Below, piece after piece: positions 6,978-15,955 of a DNA stretch of 64,000 bases. Numbering within the stretch: the stretch's first letter is position 1; every line of letters begins with the position of its first letter. The position numbers were made by a program, and so were the translations under genes. The DNA comes from Vibrio amylolyticus (lineage in GTDB: Bacteria; Pseudomonadota; Gammaproteobacteria; Enterobacterales; Vibrionaceae): positions 124,001 to 188,000 of the forward strand of contig NZ_JAJHVV010000006.1 in the NCBI RefSeq assembly GCF_023145695.1, read 5' to 3'. Below the pieces are notes generated by a model. The model searched no databases. It was not told the DNA's origin and saw only the letters and a program-made list of their open reading frames with translations.

Positions 6978-8915
6978 ATGGAATCTAATCATTTTCTTTC
7001 AAGAGTTGATAGTGTGAGGGTTAACTATAATGTCCAGGTGGGGGCTTTAGTACTTGTCAACATTCATGGACTTAAAGTATTTCATGTTGAAAATGATGCA
7101 TGGAAAGAGTTTGCCTTAAATACCCCAGTACACGCCCCTTTAGCGTATGAAGGGACGGTTAGCATCCAAGCCCTAGTCGCGGGTAAAAATAAAGCCACGC
7201 TCATTCATGTAGCTGAAGATGGTAGTGAAATCGATAGAATTGAAATCAATGTGGATGTATGTCGTGTATCTATAAAAAATGACAGTGATCGTGATGGTGA
7301 TATTGACCTAAGTGATACGGGTAACGATGGTTGGGTTTGGGGGAGCAATCAAAGAGGGGCTGTCGTACTCGTAAATAATGACCTAGAAACAAACGAGCAT
7401 GATCCATCAGGTCGTTATCATTCAGAATGGTCTAAATTAGTGGTGGAAGATACGTTGCTAGACGAGTTTCCACCAGGTGTCTTCTTGACTTTATCAACAG
7501 CTGAAGGGGCGGCATCAAGATTTACGGTCTATACAAAGTCAGACAGTGGAATCTATGAAAGAATATTAGGAGTAGATCCGTCTGGGGAAAGTGAAACGTT
7601 GCTCTCCTCTCCTCCGCTTTCTACGAAGGGGCAAGACTTGTATCTTGAAGCACACGAATACCCAAGTGCTAGTTTTGAGGGCTTAATCACTTTAGAACTA
7701 TTGTTAGTCAAAGGTCAAAACGTTGTTTCTAATGACTCCGTTGTTTACCGGGTAGCCCCATGGATTATGACTCCGAACACACGTCCACCTGAGCGTGTAT
7801 TTACGTGCAGGATTGTTAATGGGGATAATACAAATGAAAAGTTCATTGAAGGTCTCACAGAGGCTTTAGACAATATAAATGTTCCTTTAACAATCATAGA
7901 ACCACAAGATCACCTTGGGGATAGATGGATCCAAGATGAAATAGAGTTTGGATATGCTCAAGGGTCGAGTCACATCTTACCAGTGGTTATGGATAGCCCA
8001 AGAGATAGAGGATTAGACGGATTTCCTGAGAAAGAACTACTCGGCGAAGACTTTGGCCATTTTCAAGTTGGTGGAAGTACACCGAACTCATTAGATTCAT
8101 TTGGTAACCTTGAAGTTAGTCCACCAGTCTCGGTTAACGGGAGGGATTATCCTTTCGGAAGAATTATATTTGGCGGTAAGAAATATGGGGATTATTCTGA
8201 AGCCAATAGGCAAATGATGCCGCAACTGAGGAAGTTCTTATATTCACAGAAAGTTCAATCCCCTTTTGAGGTTTATACTGACTGGTTGACGGTTGGTCAT
8301 GTGGACGAAATTGTTTGCTTTGTGCCCGCCGTAAATGACATTGGATTTTTGGTACTTGTCGCCTCTCCAGGGAGAACAAAGGCTATTCTAGAAAGATTGT
8401 CATTAAATGGTAACGGCAATACTGTCATGTTTGAAGGAATGAAACGTGGTCAGCCAGGAAGTCCGCAATCTGCTGAAATAACGGTTGATGAACTATTAAA
8501 TGATGAGGTTTTTTGGCTGCACAATGATGATTATCAGAATGTCATGGACACCAACATCTCTATCATTAAGCGTGAATTAGGGGTTAGTGATGAGCATATC
8601 GTTCAAATACCTGTTCTTTTCCACCCCAGAGGAACGAAAAGAACAGCAGCATACTTTCCCGACATGGTTAATCACCTTGTTATTAATAATGTAAGCATCG
8701 TTCCAAAGCCACATGGGCCTATTGTTGAGGGAGAATGTGTTTTTGAAAAAGCATTTAAAGATGCAGTTCCAGAACGGGAAGTCGTATTCATTGAGGATTG
8801 GTATTCATATCACGAAATGCTTGGTGAGGTACATTGTGGTACGAATATTCAGCGCAAACCGTTTAATAATAAAACGTGGTGGTCATGTAAACCCGACGGA
8901 GGGTACGATATTTAA
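6978..8915 (+). CDS. Eukaryotic-type protein-arginine deiminase (PAD)
   Basis: A 645-residue protein with the three-part PAD plan: an N-terminal beta domain, a PAD_M-like segment with an Asp-rich calcium-type loop (NDSDRDGDIDLSD, about 101-113) followed by WVWG, and a C-terminal catalytic domain. Catalytic motifs are visible: DRWIQDEIEFGY (Asp 320), DWLTVGHVDE (His 441, Asp 443) and LGEVHCGTN (Cys 620). The Asp-to-His spacing of 121 residues equals my recollection of human PAD4 (350 to 471). Length is close to vertebrate PADs (about 660). It would convert peptidyl-arginine to citrulline in a calcium-dependent way. There is no signal peptide. The ATG at 6978 has GTGAGGAT upstream. Codon use is AT-rich compared with its neighbours, suggesting transfer. 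The target is unknown. Confidence 0.88.
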   Translation: MESNHFLSRVDSVRVNYNVQVGALVLVNIHGLKVFHVENDAWKEFALNTPVHAPLAYEGTVSIQALVAGKNKATLIHVAEDGSEIDRIEINVDVCRVSIKNDSDRDGDIDLSDTGNDGWVWGSNQRGAVVLVNNDLETNEHDPSGRYHSEWSKLVVEDTLLDEFPPGVFLTLSTAEGAASRFTVYTKSDSGIYERILGVDPSGESETLLSSPPLSTKGQDLYLEAHEYPSASFEGLITLELLLVKGQNVVSNDSVVYRVAPWIMTPNTRPPERVFTCRIVNGDNTNEKFIEGLTEALDNINVPLTIIEPQDHLGDRWIQDEIEFGYAQGSSHILPVVMDSPRDRGLDGFPEKELLGEDFGHFQVGGSTPNSLDSFGNLEVSPPVSVNGRDYPFGRIIFGGKKYGDYSEANRQMMPQLRKFLYSQKVQSPFEVYTDWLTVGHVDEIVCFVPAVNDIGFLVLVASPGRTKAILERLSLNGNGNTVMFEGMKRGQPGSPQSAEITVDELLNDEVFWLHNDDYQNVMDTNISIIKRELGVSDEHIVQIPVLFHPRGTKRTAAYFPDMVNHLVINNVSIVPKPHGPIVEGECVFEKAFKDAVPEREVVFIEDWYSYHEMLGEVHCGTNIQRKPFNNKTWWSCKPDGGYDI

Positions 8916-9067
8916 AACGACTAACGTCAAGCATACAAAGGCAAAGGAGTGAGTCACTGGATGGTCGACAGTTTGTATTTTGAAAGAATTCTTCCATTTC
9001 CTTACTTGGGTACAGCGATAAGCAGTGCTTGACTGCTTAATGGTAGCTAAATTAGAGGAATCACTGA

Positions 9068-9322
9068 CACGTCTTTGTCCCTAAACGAGTCAGGGTGTCT
9101 CCGCTGACTCGGATTTTCCCCATTCAGTGCTGGCAATTAGGAAGAAACCCTTCTCAGTTGCTTTCCAGCTCATAAGTATTCCTCGCAGTTGAACTGTTGC
9201 CAAATGTGCAATACTTGCCTGAACGATGAAAAAGTTCAGTTGTTGCTGATTCTGCAACAGCACCCACCGACTCCATTTGTGCAACAGCTTGTTGCACAAT
9301 TTGCCTAAAACACTTCTGCCCC
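9068..9322 (-). repeat. 255-bp repeat, copy 1 (inverted relative to copy at 53021)
   Basis: Nearly identical (only a few mismatches) to the plus-strand sequence at 53021-53275, in opposite orientation. Inside are a perfect 10-bp dyad around TTGTGCAACA/TGTTGCACAA and a second dyad GTTGC/GCAAC. It encodes no recognised protein; the long frame it contains is shared by both copies but lacks any domain. It looks like a MITE or a relic of an insertion element. It begins about 150 bp after the PAD stop. Confidence 0.8.
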
Positions 9323-9448
9323 AAACCTTCTCAGCCCCCAATATATTGACCAACCAACCAGTACTGTAATAGAGCAAATTAATCTAATCCGTACTTTGGG
9401 CACTTATACGGAAGTTTTCCATAATTCTGCCCAGGAATTCTTTGTCAA

Positions 9449-9547
9449 CTCATATAACAGTTTGATACCTATTGAGTTTCATAGTGAATGGCAGCAACAT
9501 AGACGGAATAAAAGTACGGAATTATTCCGTCTAAGAAGCGTTATAGC
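9449..9547 (+). other. attC-like end with perfect 11-bp hairpin, left edge of cassette region
   Basis: The stem AGACGGAATAA (9501-9511) / TTATTCCGTCT (9522-9532) is perfect and is followed within 10 bp by GCGTTATAGC, a plausible attC right core (GTT). Upstream is CATATAACAG, resembling a left core. I read it as the attC of a lost upstream cassette and the start of the cassette that holds the 9661 gene. Confidence 0.4.
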
Positions 9548-9660
9548 GCCGTGGGCTTGGTAACGTAAGGCAAACAAAATTATTACTTTGTTAATCTCAA
9601 GCCATACATCAATCAGCTGATTGCTAGTTGTATTTTTAGTTAGGCTTCAAGGAATGAAAA

Positions 9661-10122
9661 ATGGCTATAATTCTATTTATGTATCTTGGGTATTTTATAG
9701 TTGCATGTCTTATCGCAAGCGCATGTATGCGAATTAGGTACGGGCTTATCAAGTATATCAATGTTGTGAGTCCAAGACGGAGAATACTACTCACAAAAAA
9801 TACATATTCAGGTTTTTATATTCCTTTCAACCTATGTTTTGCTTTGATCGTCGCCGCCATTCTATTGAAAGCTGAGCCGGTGGTATTCTATACAATAATA
9901 TTGGGTAGCTTAATCTGGCTGATTCTAAATACTATTAAGTTTATAAAAGAAATCAGTGATATAAAACTATGTACTCTAATAATACCTGTACTTTACCTAT
10001 CATTGCCACTTGCGTTCATAGGTGTATATGGTGGTTTTTTTGTAAACCTTATATGGAGTGTAGCTATGCATTCTTCGCGCTATCGGGGCAATACAGATAT
10101 TATTCGTAGTTACATGAGGTAG
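9661..10122 (+). CDS. Integron-cassette membrane protein, unknown function
   Basis: A 153-residue, very hydrophobic protein with about four predicted transmembrane segments (about 3-23, 52-70, 74-92 and 105-132) and a basic loop between the first two. Family not recognised. AAGGAATGAAAA precedes the ATG. The gene lies between a GTTATAGC boundary at about 9540 and an attC-like site at 10150, the usual one-gene-per-cassette arrangement of Vibrio superintegrons. Confidence 0.6.
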   Translation: MAIILFMYLGYFIVACLIASACMRIRYGLIKYINVVSPRRRILLTKNTYSGFYIPFNLCFALIVAAILLKAEPVVFYTIILGSLIWLILNTIKFIKEISDIKLCTLIIPVLYLSLPLAFIGVYGGFFVNLIWSVAMHSSRYRGNTDIIRSYMR

Positions 10123-10149
10123 AGATATGTTTTACATCTGTGTTTAACC

Positions 10150-10286
10150 TCAGTAGATGCAGCGCCATAACAAGGCGCTCAACCGGACATACAAACGCTG
10201 GGCAATTTTAGTTTAGTTAGGCTTTGGTATTTACGGTGGTCATTTTTTAGCTAAGTGGTCGTGTTTGTCTACCAGTTAGCTTAGCG
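10150..10286 (+). other. attC-like recombination site
   Basis: It begins CGCCATAACAAGGCGCTCAA, very close to the left end of V. parahaemolyticus-type attC sites. It continues with the usual CGGA...AACGCTGGGCA pattern and ends near TTAGCGTTATC. It lies between a cassette-like gene and the TetR gene. Confidence 0.7.
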
Positions 10287-10289
10287 TTA

Positions 10290-10838
10290 TCATTCAAGGC
10301 GGTGTAAAATCTTCACACTGTTCTCTATTACTTCAGAACTTGCGCCTGTCATATAAGCTGTTGTGATTGCCCCTTCTTTGAGTAAACATATCGCATTGAG
10401 CAAGTCGTCCGAATCTTCACTTAACTTGTTTTGTATTAATTGGCGCACTTGCGCTTTGTGGAAGCTACAATAACGAGATATTTCACTTTTAGCATCGTGG
10501 AATTCCGCAGAAGTATTTATAAAGAAACATCCGTTAAAATCGCCTAGTTCAGGCTCATGGCTTTCAAACCACTCCTTTAAAGAGTGAAATAGAGTGTCAA
10601 TCAATTCACTATTATTGGTTGTGTTTTCAAGTTTAGCGCCCAACCATTGCATAAAGGTTAGATGCCTTTTCTCTAAAGCCCTAAGTACCAAATCTTCCTT
10701 GCTGCTGAAATGGCTGTACAGTGTCTTCTTTGCAACACCAGAAACCTTGATTACTTCATTAATTCCAATGGAATTAATGCCATGTCGGTAAAACAGTTCT
10801 AATGCCGTGCTTAATAGTAAGTCTCGTTTCTTGCTCAT
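10290..10838 (-). CDS. TetR/AcrR family repressor
   Basis: A 182-residue TetR-family regulator. The N-terminal HTH (about 5-50) reads LSTALELFYRHGINSIGINEVIKVSGVAKKTLYSHF when pieced together. The C-terminal ligand domain has two cysteines near the dimer region. It is divergent from the HPP membrane-protein gene at 10941. The 100-bp gap holds two copies of an 18-bp dyad, so it very likely represses both itself and the HPP gene. Its stop codon abuts the attC-like site, consistent with a cassette gene read against cassette orientation. The inducer is unknown. Confidence 0.85.
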   Translation of the reverse strand: MSKKRDLLLSTALELFYRHGINSIGINEVIKVSGVAKKTLYSHFSSKEDLVLRALEKRHLTFMQWLGAKLENTTNNSELIDTLFHSLKEWFESHEPELGDFNGCFFINTSAEFHDAKSEISRYCSFHKAQVRQLIQNKLSEDSDDLLNAICLLKEGAITTAYMTGASSEVIENSVKILHRLE

Positions 10839-10877
10839 AAAGACACCTTAAAGTTGGTTTTGCGTATATTGACAAGG

Positions 10878-10930
10878 GTAGACCGATCTGTCTACAATTA
10901 AAAGTAGACAGACCGTTCTACTTTTAATTG
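10878..10930. promoter_or_regulatory. Paired TetR operators between the TetR and HPP genes
   Basis: Two 18-bp sites, GTAGACCGATCTGTCTAC (10878-10895) and GTAGACAGACCGTTCTAC (10904-10921), are inverted versions of one another with about two differences. The second is the centre of a larger dyad with perfect 13-bp arms (10895-10907 and 10918-10930). This fits two TetR dimers controlling divergent promoters. Confidence 0.8.
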
Positions 10931-10940
10931 TGAGGTTTAT

Positions 10941-11399
10941 ATGAATCATTATGTGTCTGCTTTAGTGGCAGGAGTTGGGGCTTCAATTACTCTTGGTCTT
11001 CTCTTGGTCGTGGAAGCCAATGTAGAAAGTGCAGCTTTGGTAATGGCCCCATTTGGGGCAACAGCAGTACTAGTTTTTGGTTTACCACAGAGCCCACTTG
11101 CTCAACCCAAAAATGTAGTTTTTGGTCATTTGGTCACAGCCGTAATTGGTATAGTATTTTCTCAGTACGTAGTTATAACACCCGTGAGTTTGGCTATTGC
11201 GACAGGGTTAGGTATTACATGTATGTTAGCCTCTAAAACAACGCATCCACCGGCAGGAGCGAATCCAATTCTAATTATGTTGGCAGGTCATGGCTGGTCA
11301 TTCTTAGTTACTCCTGTCTTGATTGGCTCTGTCGTGATAGTTCTGATGAGTAAAGGTCTTCAAAAAATTCAACAATACACTTTAAAATCAGAATGCTAA
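10941..11399 (+). CDS. HPP family integral membrane protein
   Basis: A 152-residue membrane protein with family blocks MAPFGATAVLVFGLPQSPLAQP (about 35-56) and THPPAGANPIL (about 103-113), which contains the name-giving HPP. Four to five transmembrane helices are predicted. HPP proteins have been linked to nitrite transport in some organisms, but here the substrate is unknown. The divergent TetR gene and paired operators suggest ligand-induced expression. Its stop overlaps the start of an attC-like sequence (GCTAACAACG). Confidence 0.8.
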   Translation: MNHYVSALVAGVGASITLGLLLVVEANVESAALVMAPFGATAVLVFGLPQSPLAQPKNVVFGHLVTAVIGIVFSQYVVITPVSLAIATGLGITCMLASKTTHPPAGANPILIMLAGHGWSFLVTPVLIGSVVIVLMSKGLQKIQQYTLKSEC

Positions 11400-11477
11400 C
11401 AACGTTTAAGGTTTCAAGATATTTTTTCTAATCTGATATAAACGGTTTAGAGCAAGATGGCTAAATCGTTTATGTCC
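11396..11477 (+). other. Left part of an attC-like site interrupted by the group II intron
   Basis: The sequence from CTAACAACGTTTAAGG resembles an attC left end. The matching right end appears only after the intron, at about 13788-13800 (GCGGCGTTAGTT). This suggests that the intron inserted into or beside the attC of the HPP cassette. Confidence 0.45.
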
Positions 11478-12054
11478 GTGCGACCTGAAGTCGTATGAAG
11501 CGTTGTTCACCGCTTTATGAGTGAACCGTCTGTATCACCAGATGAACCTACGAGCCTGAATAAAGCAGCGGCTCGGACAATGTAACGAAACTTGGCCGTT
11601 TGGCTGAGTGGGAAAAGAATCGTGAGAGGGCGTTCCTCCTGAAAACCACAATTCGGGTAAGTGCTAGGTAGTCAGTATGATGAACGTATGTGAATCCATT
11701 CAAGGTGCGTTATACGATGAAGCAGCGGAAGTGGTTAATACGCTGTGGCCAAAAGGCAATGAGAGTTGGAAAGAGGTTGGACAGTACTTTTTCGTGGTCG
11801 CCGTACTCTCCGCACTATAGTGGGCATCTAAGCTGACATTTTACGTAACATACGGAACAGGGTAAGCCTGTATCACTCCCTTTGGGAAAGCCTTTGTGGC
11901 CGATAGTGATGCAGGTATAGGAGGTCGGAAAAAGCGAAAGCTACATTGTAATGATGCAGATACAGACCTATGTCTGATCACGAAAGTGAGCCCACTTCCG
12001 ACTGGTCTCCCATTGCGAGAGAATTTGAAGAACTTTATTCAAGGAGAAAAGCAA

Positions 12055-13527
12055 ATGATGATCTCGAAAGAGATTAGTGCATCTTCTGACGGCGCTCAAT
12101 GGCAGTCCATCGACTGGAAATCCATTGAAGCACACGTATTGAAGCTTCAAATGCGTATCGCAAAAGCAACTAGAGAAAAGAAATACGGTAAGGTGAAGTC
12201 CTTACAGTGGCTCTTGACTCATTCTCGCTCAGCCAAGCTTCTTGCGGTTAAGCGAGTCTCTCAGAATAAAGGCAGTAAAACGCCTGGAATAGACGGTGTC
12301 ACCTGGAACACAGATACACGCCGTATGAAAGCAATCAATCAACTGAGCCGCAAGGCTTACTCTGCAAAACCACTCAAACGTATCTACATTCCCAAAAAGA
12401 ACGGCAAGCTCAGGCCATTGGGCATTCCATGCATGATTGATAGAGCGCAACAAGCCCTCCACCTTCTTGCATTAGAGCCTGTGTCCGAAACGTTTGCCGA
12501 CCTTAATAGCTATGGTTTTAGACCAAATCGCAGCACGGCTGACGCTGTCAGTCAGTGCTTCAAATGTTTGGCTCTAAAGCAATCAGCGAAATGGGTTCTT
12601 GAGGGAGATATTAAGGCTTGCTTCGACAAAATAGGGCATGAATGGCTGATGGACAATATCACTGTAGATAAACGAATGTTAGAGCAATGGTTAAAATCTG
12701 GCTATGTAGATAAGGGGCTGTTCTACGATACCGAAGAAGGTACACCTCAAGGCGGAATAATATCTCCAACCTTGATGCTAATGACTCTCGCGGGAATAGA
12801 GCAACAAATAAAATCTACAGCCCTGAAAATGGGTGCTAGGGCCAACTTTATCGGTTATGCGGATGATTTCGTGGTCACCTGCTCTTCAAAGGAAGTGCTA
12901 GTGAACGATATCAAACCGTTGATTGCTGACTTTCTGGCAGAAAGAGGGTTAACCCTCTCCGAAGAGAAAACGAAGGTCACTCATATTGATGATGGCTTTG
13001 ACTTTCTGGGTTTCAATCACAGGAAGTACAAAGGGAAATTGCTCATTAAACCGAGTAAATCCAACACGTTGTTATTCTTGAGAAATCTACGAAAGCTCAT
13101 TAAAAAGCACGCAACCATCCCTGTTAACGATCTTATCAAGTTGATAAATCCGAAACTCAGAGGATGGGCGAATTACTATCGCCACTGTGTTGCTAAACAA
13201 GTATTCGGGTATGTCGGCCACAAACTATTCCAAGCGCTATGGCACTGGGCAGTTAGACGTCATCCAACCAAGTCCAAAGACTGGGTTGTTCATAAGTACT
13301 TCCTCAATCGTAAAGGCCAGTGGCAATTTCACGGTTGGCAGAAAATCATGAACATGGACTGTCACTTCAATCTGTTCAAAATAGCGAAAGTGCCCATCGA
13401 GCGACACGTGAAAATCCGGAGTGCTGCGACCCCTTTTGACCCTCAATACCAAGAGTATTTGGTGAAGAGAAAATCTAAAAGGTTAGCTCGTAACTCTTGG
13501 AAAGAGCCTGTCCCGACTGCGTTATAA
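12055..13527 (+). CDS. ltrA: Group II intron reverse transcriptase/maturase lacking the endonuclease
   Basis: A 490-residue RT with an N-terminal RVT_N domain (WQSIDWKSIEAHVLKLQ near the start), RT motifs including GIDGVTW, RPLGIPCMIDRAQQ, YGFRPNRSTADA, a TPQGGIISP block and the catalytic YADD (about residue 273), then the maturase X domain (GWANYYRHC). The protein ends soon after the KIRSAATPFDPQYQEYL segment. In related introns that segment leads into an HNH endonuclease; here that domain is absent. The ATG at 12055 has AAGGAG at 12041; the open frame further upstream belongs to intron RNA. It would assist splicing and retrohoming, probably into single-stranded or replicating DNA. Confidence 0.88.
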   Translation: MMISKEISASSDGAQWQSIDWKSIEAHVLKLQMRIAKATREKKYGKVKSLQWLLTHSRSAKLLAVKRVSQNKGSKTPGIDGVTWNTDTRRMKAINQLSRKAYSAKPLKRIYIPKKNGKLRPLGIPCMIDRAQQALHLLALEPVSETFADLNSYGFRPNRSTADAVSQCFKCLALKQSAKWVLEGDIKACFDKIGHEWLMDNITVDKRMLEQWLKSGYVDKGLFYDTEEGTPQGGIISPTLMLMTLAGIEQQIKSTALKMGARANFIGYADDFVVTCSSKEVLVNDIKPLIADFLAERGLTLSEEKTKVTHIDDGFDFLGFNHRKYKGKLLIKPSKSNTLLFLRNLRKLIKKHATIPVNDLIKLINPKLRGWANYYRHCVAKQVFGYVGHKLFQALWHWAVRRHPTKSKDWVVHKYFLNRKGQWQFHGWQKIMNMDCHFNLFKIAKVPIERHVKIRSAATPFDPQYQEYLVKRKSKRLARNSWKEPVPTAL

Positions 13528-13562
13528 GTTGCTGGGTATCAATGATGCCTTAATGGAGGCTT

Positions 13563-13596
13563 GAGCCTAGTGCAGTGAAAGTTGCACGCTGGGTTC
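13563..13596 (+). ncRNA. Group II intron domain V (catalytic hairpin)
   Basis: A 34-nt hairpin starting GAGCC, with the GAAAG loop region and ending GGTTC, closely follows the bacterial domain V pattern. It holds the catalytic triad of the ribozyme and fixes the identity of the element. Confidence 0.9.
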
Positions 13597-13815
13597 TTAG
13601 GGAGACGGCACTTGGTAACAAGTGTCGTCCACCCGACAGATATGTGTTAGGAGCAGTTTCTGCTAAGTTTCAAATATGTAGAACTAGAAAGCTACACATT
13701 TGCTACATGAGACTTTGATTTTTAGTGGGGTTCGCTGTTAAGTTGTTGAAATTTATCGTTTTATTGCTTGGGTGTTGTTCGTGTTAATGCGGCGTTAGTT
13801 TACCAATCAGAATAG

Positions 13816-13840
13816 CACCCTAACTGAACATGCTAGGGTG
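13816..13840. terminator. Hairpin downstream of the ParE toxin gene
   Basis: Stem CACCCTA (13816-13822) / TAGGGTG (13834-13840) lies just beyond the stop of the minus-strand toxin gene. There is no strong T-tract on the minus strand, so termination efficiency is uncertain. Confidence 0.5.
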
Positions 13841-13846
13841 TGGTCA

Positions 13847-14146
13847 TTATCGCAGATGGTTTTGCGGTAATTGCGATTGTCCAAGGACTGCAACGACCAA
13901 AATAAAGTCATCTTCTTTGGTAAAGTAAGCCGTGTGCTTGCCGATCGGGAAGTAAAAACCGTTTTGATATATATCGTTGCAGCTTCTACCTACTGCCGGG
14001 TTTTCAGCGAGCATCTGAAACCCAGTAAGAAGAGTGTCTTTATATGAGTTCCACTGCGCCTGGGAAAAGTTTGTAACAGTATAATTTTTGATTTTGTGTA
14101 AATGAGCCTGTGCTAATTTACTTAGTTTATATTTACTCTTGTGCAT
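13847..14146 (-). CDS. ParE-family toxin
   Basis: A 99-residue RelE/ParE-fold protein: YKLSKLAQAHLHKIKNYTVTNF at the start and NPAVGRSCNDIYQNGFYFPIGKHTAYF in the second half are typical ParE blocks. By family it poisons DNA gyrase. It lies 7 bp downstream of the Phd-like antitoxin in the same operon. The pair probably stabilises the plasmid or the cassette array, as is common for TA cassettes in vibrio integrons. Confidence 0.82.
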   Translation of the reverse strand: MHKSKYKLSKLAQAHLHKIKNYTVTNFSQAQWNSYKDTLLTGFQMLAENPAVGRSCNDIYQNGFYFPIGKHTAYFTKEDDFILVVAVLGQSQLPQNHLR

Positions 14147-14153
14147 ACTTTAC

Positions 14154-14396
14154 TTACAACGCGCTTAAGAAGTTTTCACCGTCAACTGCATTACCTTGTG
14201 CTAAGTCTGCTTTTGCAGTCTCAAAGCAATGTTTTATATAATCGGCTTTCATAGCTTCAAGTTCTTCATAGTCTCTAATCGACATAACAACAACAGCATC
14301 TTTGTTGTTTTTACTAATTTTAACTGGCTCGCGTTGAGCGTTTAGAAGCAGTTCACCAAAATTACGTTTGGCATCATTTGCTGTTAATGTGTACAT
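14154..14396 (-). CDS. Phd/YefM-family antitoxin
   Basis: An 80-residue antitoxin beginning MYTLTANDAKRNFGELLLNAQ, a classic Phd N-terminal DNA-binding pattern, followed by PVKISKNNKDAVVVMSIRDYEELEA. The ATG at 14396 is chosen because GGAG lies about 8 bases upstream; a longer version from 14417 has no site. It pairs with the ParE gene and should repress its own promoter. The upstream sequence contains GTGCAATTTAATTAAATCGTGC-like half sites that could be the operator. Confidence 0.85.
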   Translation of the reverse strand: MYTLTANDAKRNFGELLLNAQREPVKISKNNKDAVVVMSIRDYEELEAMKADYIKHCFETAKADLAQGNAVDGENFLSAL

Positions 14397-14483
14397 GTTT
14401 AAGCTCCAAGTCTGCAAGTACGGTATTATTATAGAGCATCACACTAAATGTGCAATTTAATTAAATCGTGCGATTTATTGGGG

Positions 14484-14600
14484 TGATTTCCCATACAAGC
14501 GTTTAAGAGGGGTTCTTTGCTTCTCTTTAAACTATTGTTTTATAATGGTTTGAATCTTTATTTTTCCCTCTAGGGGAACTGTAGAAAATAAGTGTTAATT
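14484..14600 (+). other. attC-like site after the TA cassette
   Basis: It starts CATACAAGCGTTTAAGAGGG, resembling the left end of V. cholerae-type repeats, and about 110 bp later reads GTGTTAATT. Length and ends fit an attC, but the internal pairing is weak and the match is partial. Confidence 0.35.
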
Positions 14601-15250
<650 letters not shown>

Positions 15251-15266
15251 ATTAACTATGCCACTA

Positions 15267-15426
15267 CAACCACTACAATGAGAACAATAAGCATATTGTC
15301 AAAAGACGCAAAGCCACATCGAACGGTTTGGTTAAAGAATGGATCTGTGCGCGATTAGGTACAGCTTTTGGCTTGCCAATCCCAGATTTCTCATTAGCGT
15401 GGGCTGTGGTAAAGAATTTGAAATAG
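15267..15426 (+). pseudogene. Fragment resembling a HipA-like kinase N-terminus
   Basis: The plus frame reads NHYNENNKHIVKRRKATSNG and then LVKEWICARLGTAFGLPIP before the stop. The pattern LVKEW..ARLG.AFGLPIP is typical of the HipA_2-like family, where it precedes the kinase core. There is no start codon with a ribosome site and no kinase domain, so this is a remnant next to the IS3 relic. Confidence 0.4.
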
Positions 15427-15497
15427 CAGGGGACACTTCTTGCCCTATTTCTACTTAGTTTTTGTTTTTGCTAAGAGGCTGGGTTATCGATTAAAAA

Positions 15498-15517
15498 CGC
15501 CCCTATTGGAAGGGGTT
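15498..15517 (+). terminator. Small C/G hairpin, possible terminator
   Basis: CCCCT (15500-15504) and AGGGG (15511-15515) pair around ATTGGA. A-rich sequence lies upstream, which favours leftward rather than rightward termination. It lies in the 15427-15810 gap, where no gene is supported and which must also hold the promoter of the peptide operon. Confidence 0.4.
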
Positions 15518-15810
15518 GGGGTGCAAATTTGACCACACTGTTTTGACATTGAGACCAAGCCTCTCTTTTTCACGGGCACTTTGACTCAAAAATACAGGCT
15601 AAAAATGACAAGCTCATAGAGCGTGTTTATCGTACTAACGCTTCAAAGATTGCCAAGAAAATCCATTTAAAGCCACTCACACTAAAATATAATTAAGTAT
15701 AAATAATTTAAACAACTTCAATGGGTCAGATAAGTTCAGGTCGACTGTGCACACTAATTCTTAGTCGGTACAGTCCACTTCATCTCTTAATGTAATGTTA
15801 AGGAAAAACT

Positions 15811-15933
15811 ATGGGTAAAAAACGTACTGAAATTACCGAACCAACTGAGCCACCTCTGGGAGTAAGTCTTGAATTTGGCTTCTCCGAAAGCACAAATAGC
15901 AAAGAGCGCGATTTCTTAGCCTTCTTGGCTTAG
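15811..15933 (+). CDS. Candidate RiPP precursor peptide (40 residues)
   Basis: A short frame with TTAAGGAAAAACT directly before its ATG, 22 bp upstream of a YcaO gene and co-directional. The N-terminal half is basic then Glu/Pro-rich (MGKKRTEITEPTEPPLG), like a leader. The C-terminal half (after VSLEF) contains a Ser/Thr/Asn cluster FSESTNSK and ends ERDFLAFLA. It has no Cys. A YcaO enzyme could act on Ser/Thr side chains or on a backbone amide. That it is the substrate is inferred from position, size and the strong ribosome site; no known precursor family was recognised. Confidence 0.65.
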   Translation: MGKKRTEITEPTEPPLGVSLEFGFSESTNSKERDFLAFLA

Positions 15934-15955
15934 CTTAAAATTTGAGGAGTGTTAT

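Larger units (their letters stand above)
11478..13637 (+). mobile_element. Group II intron with ORF
   Basis: The 5' end is GTGCGAC, the standard intron start. A reverse transcriptase is encoded in the domain IV position. A 34-nt domain V lies at 13563-13596 (GAGCC, GAAA tetraloop, GGTTC closing strand), followed by a domain VI hairpin and a CCCGAC 3' end at about 13637. The intron-encoded protein ends without an HNH endonuclease. It sits between the two halves of an attC-like site. Confidence 0.88.

Noticed and set aside
12055..13527. Retron or diversity-generating RT
   Set aside because: Intron ends, maturase X domain and a clear domain V make it a group II intron.
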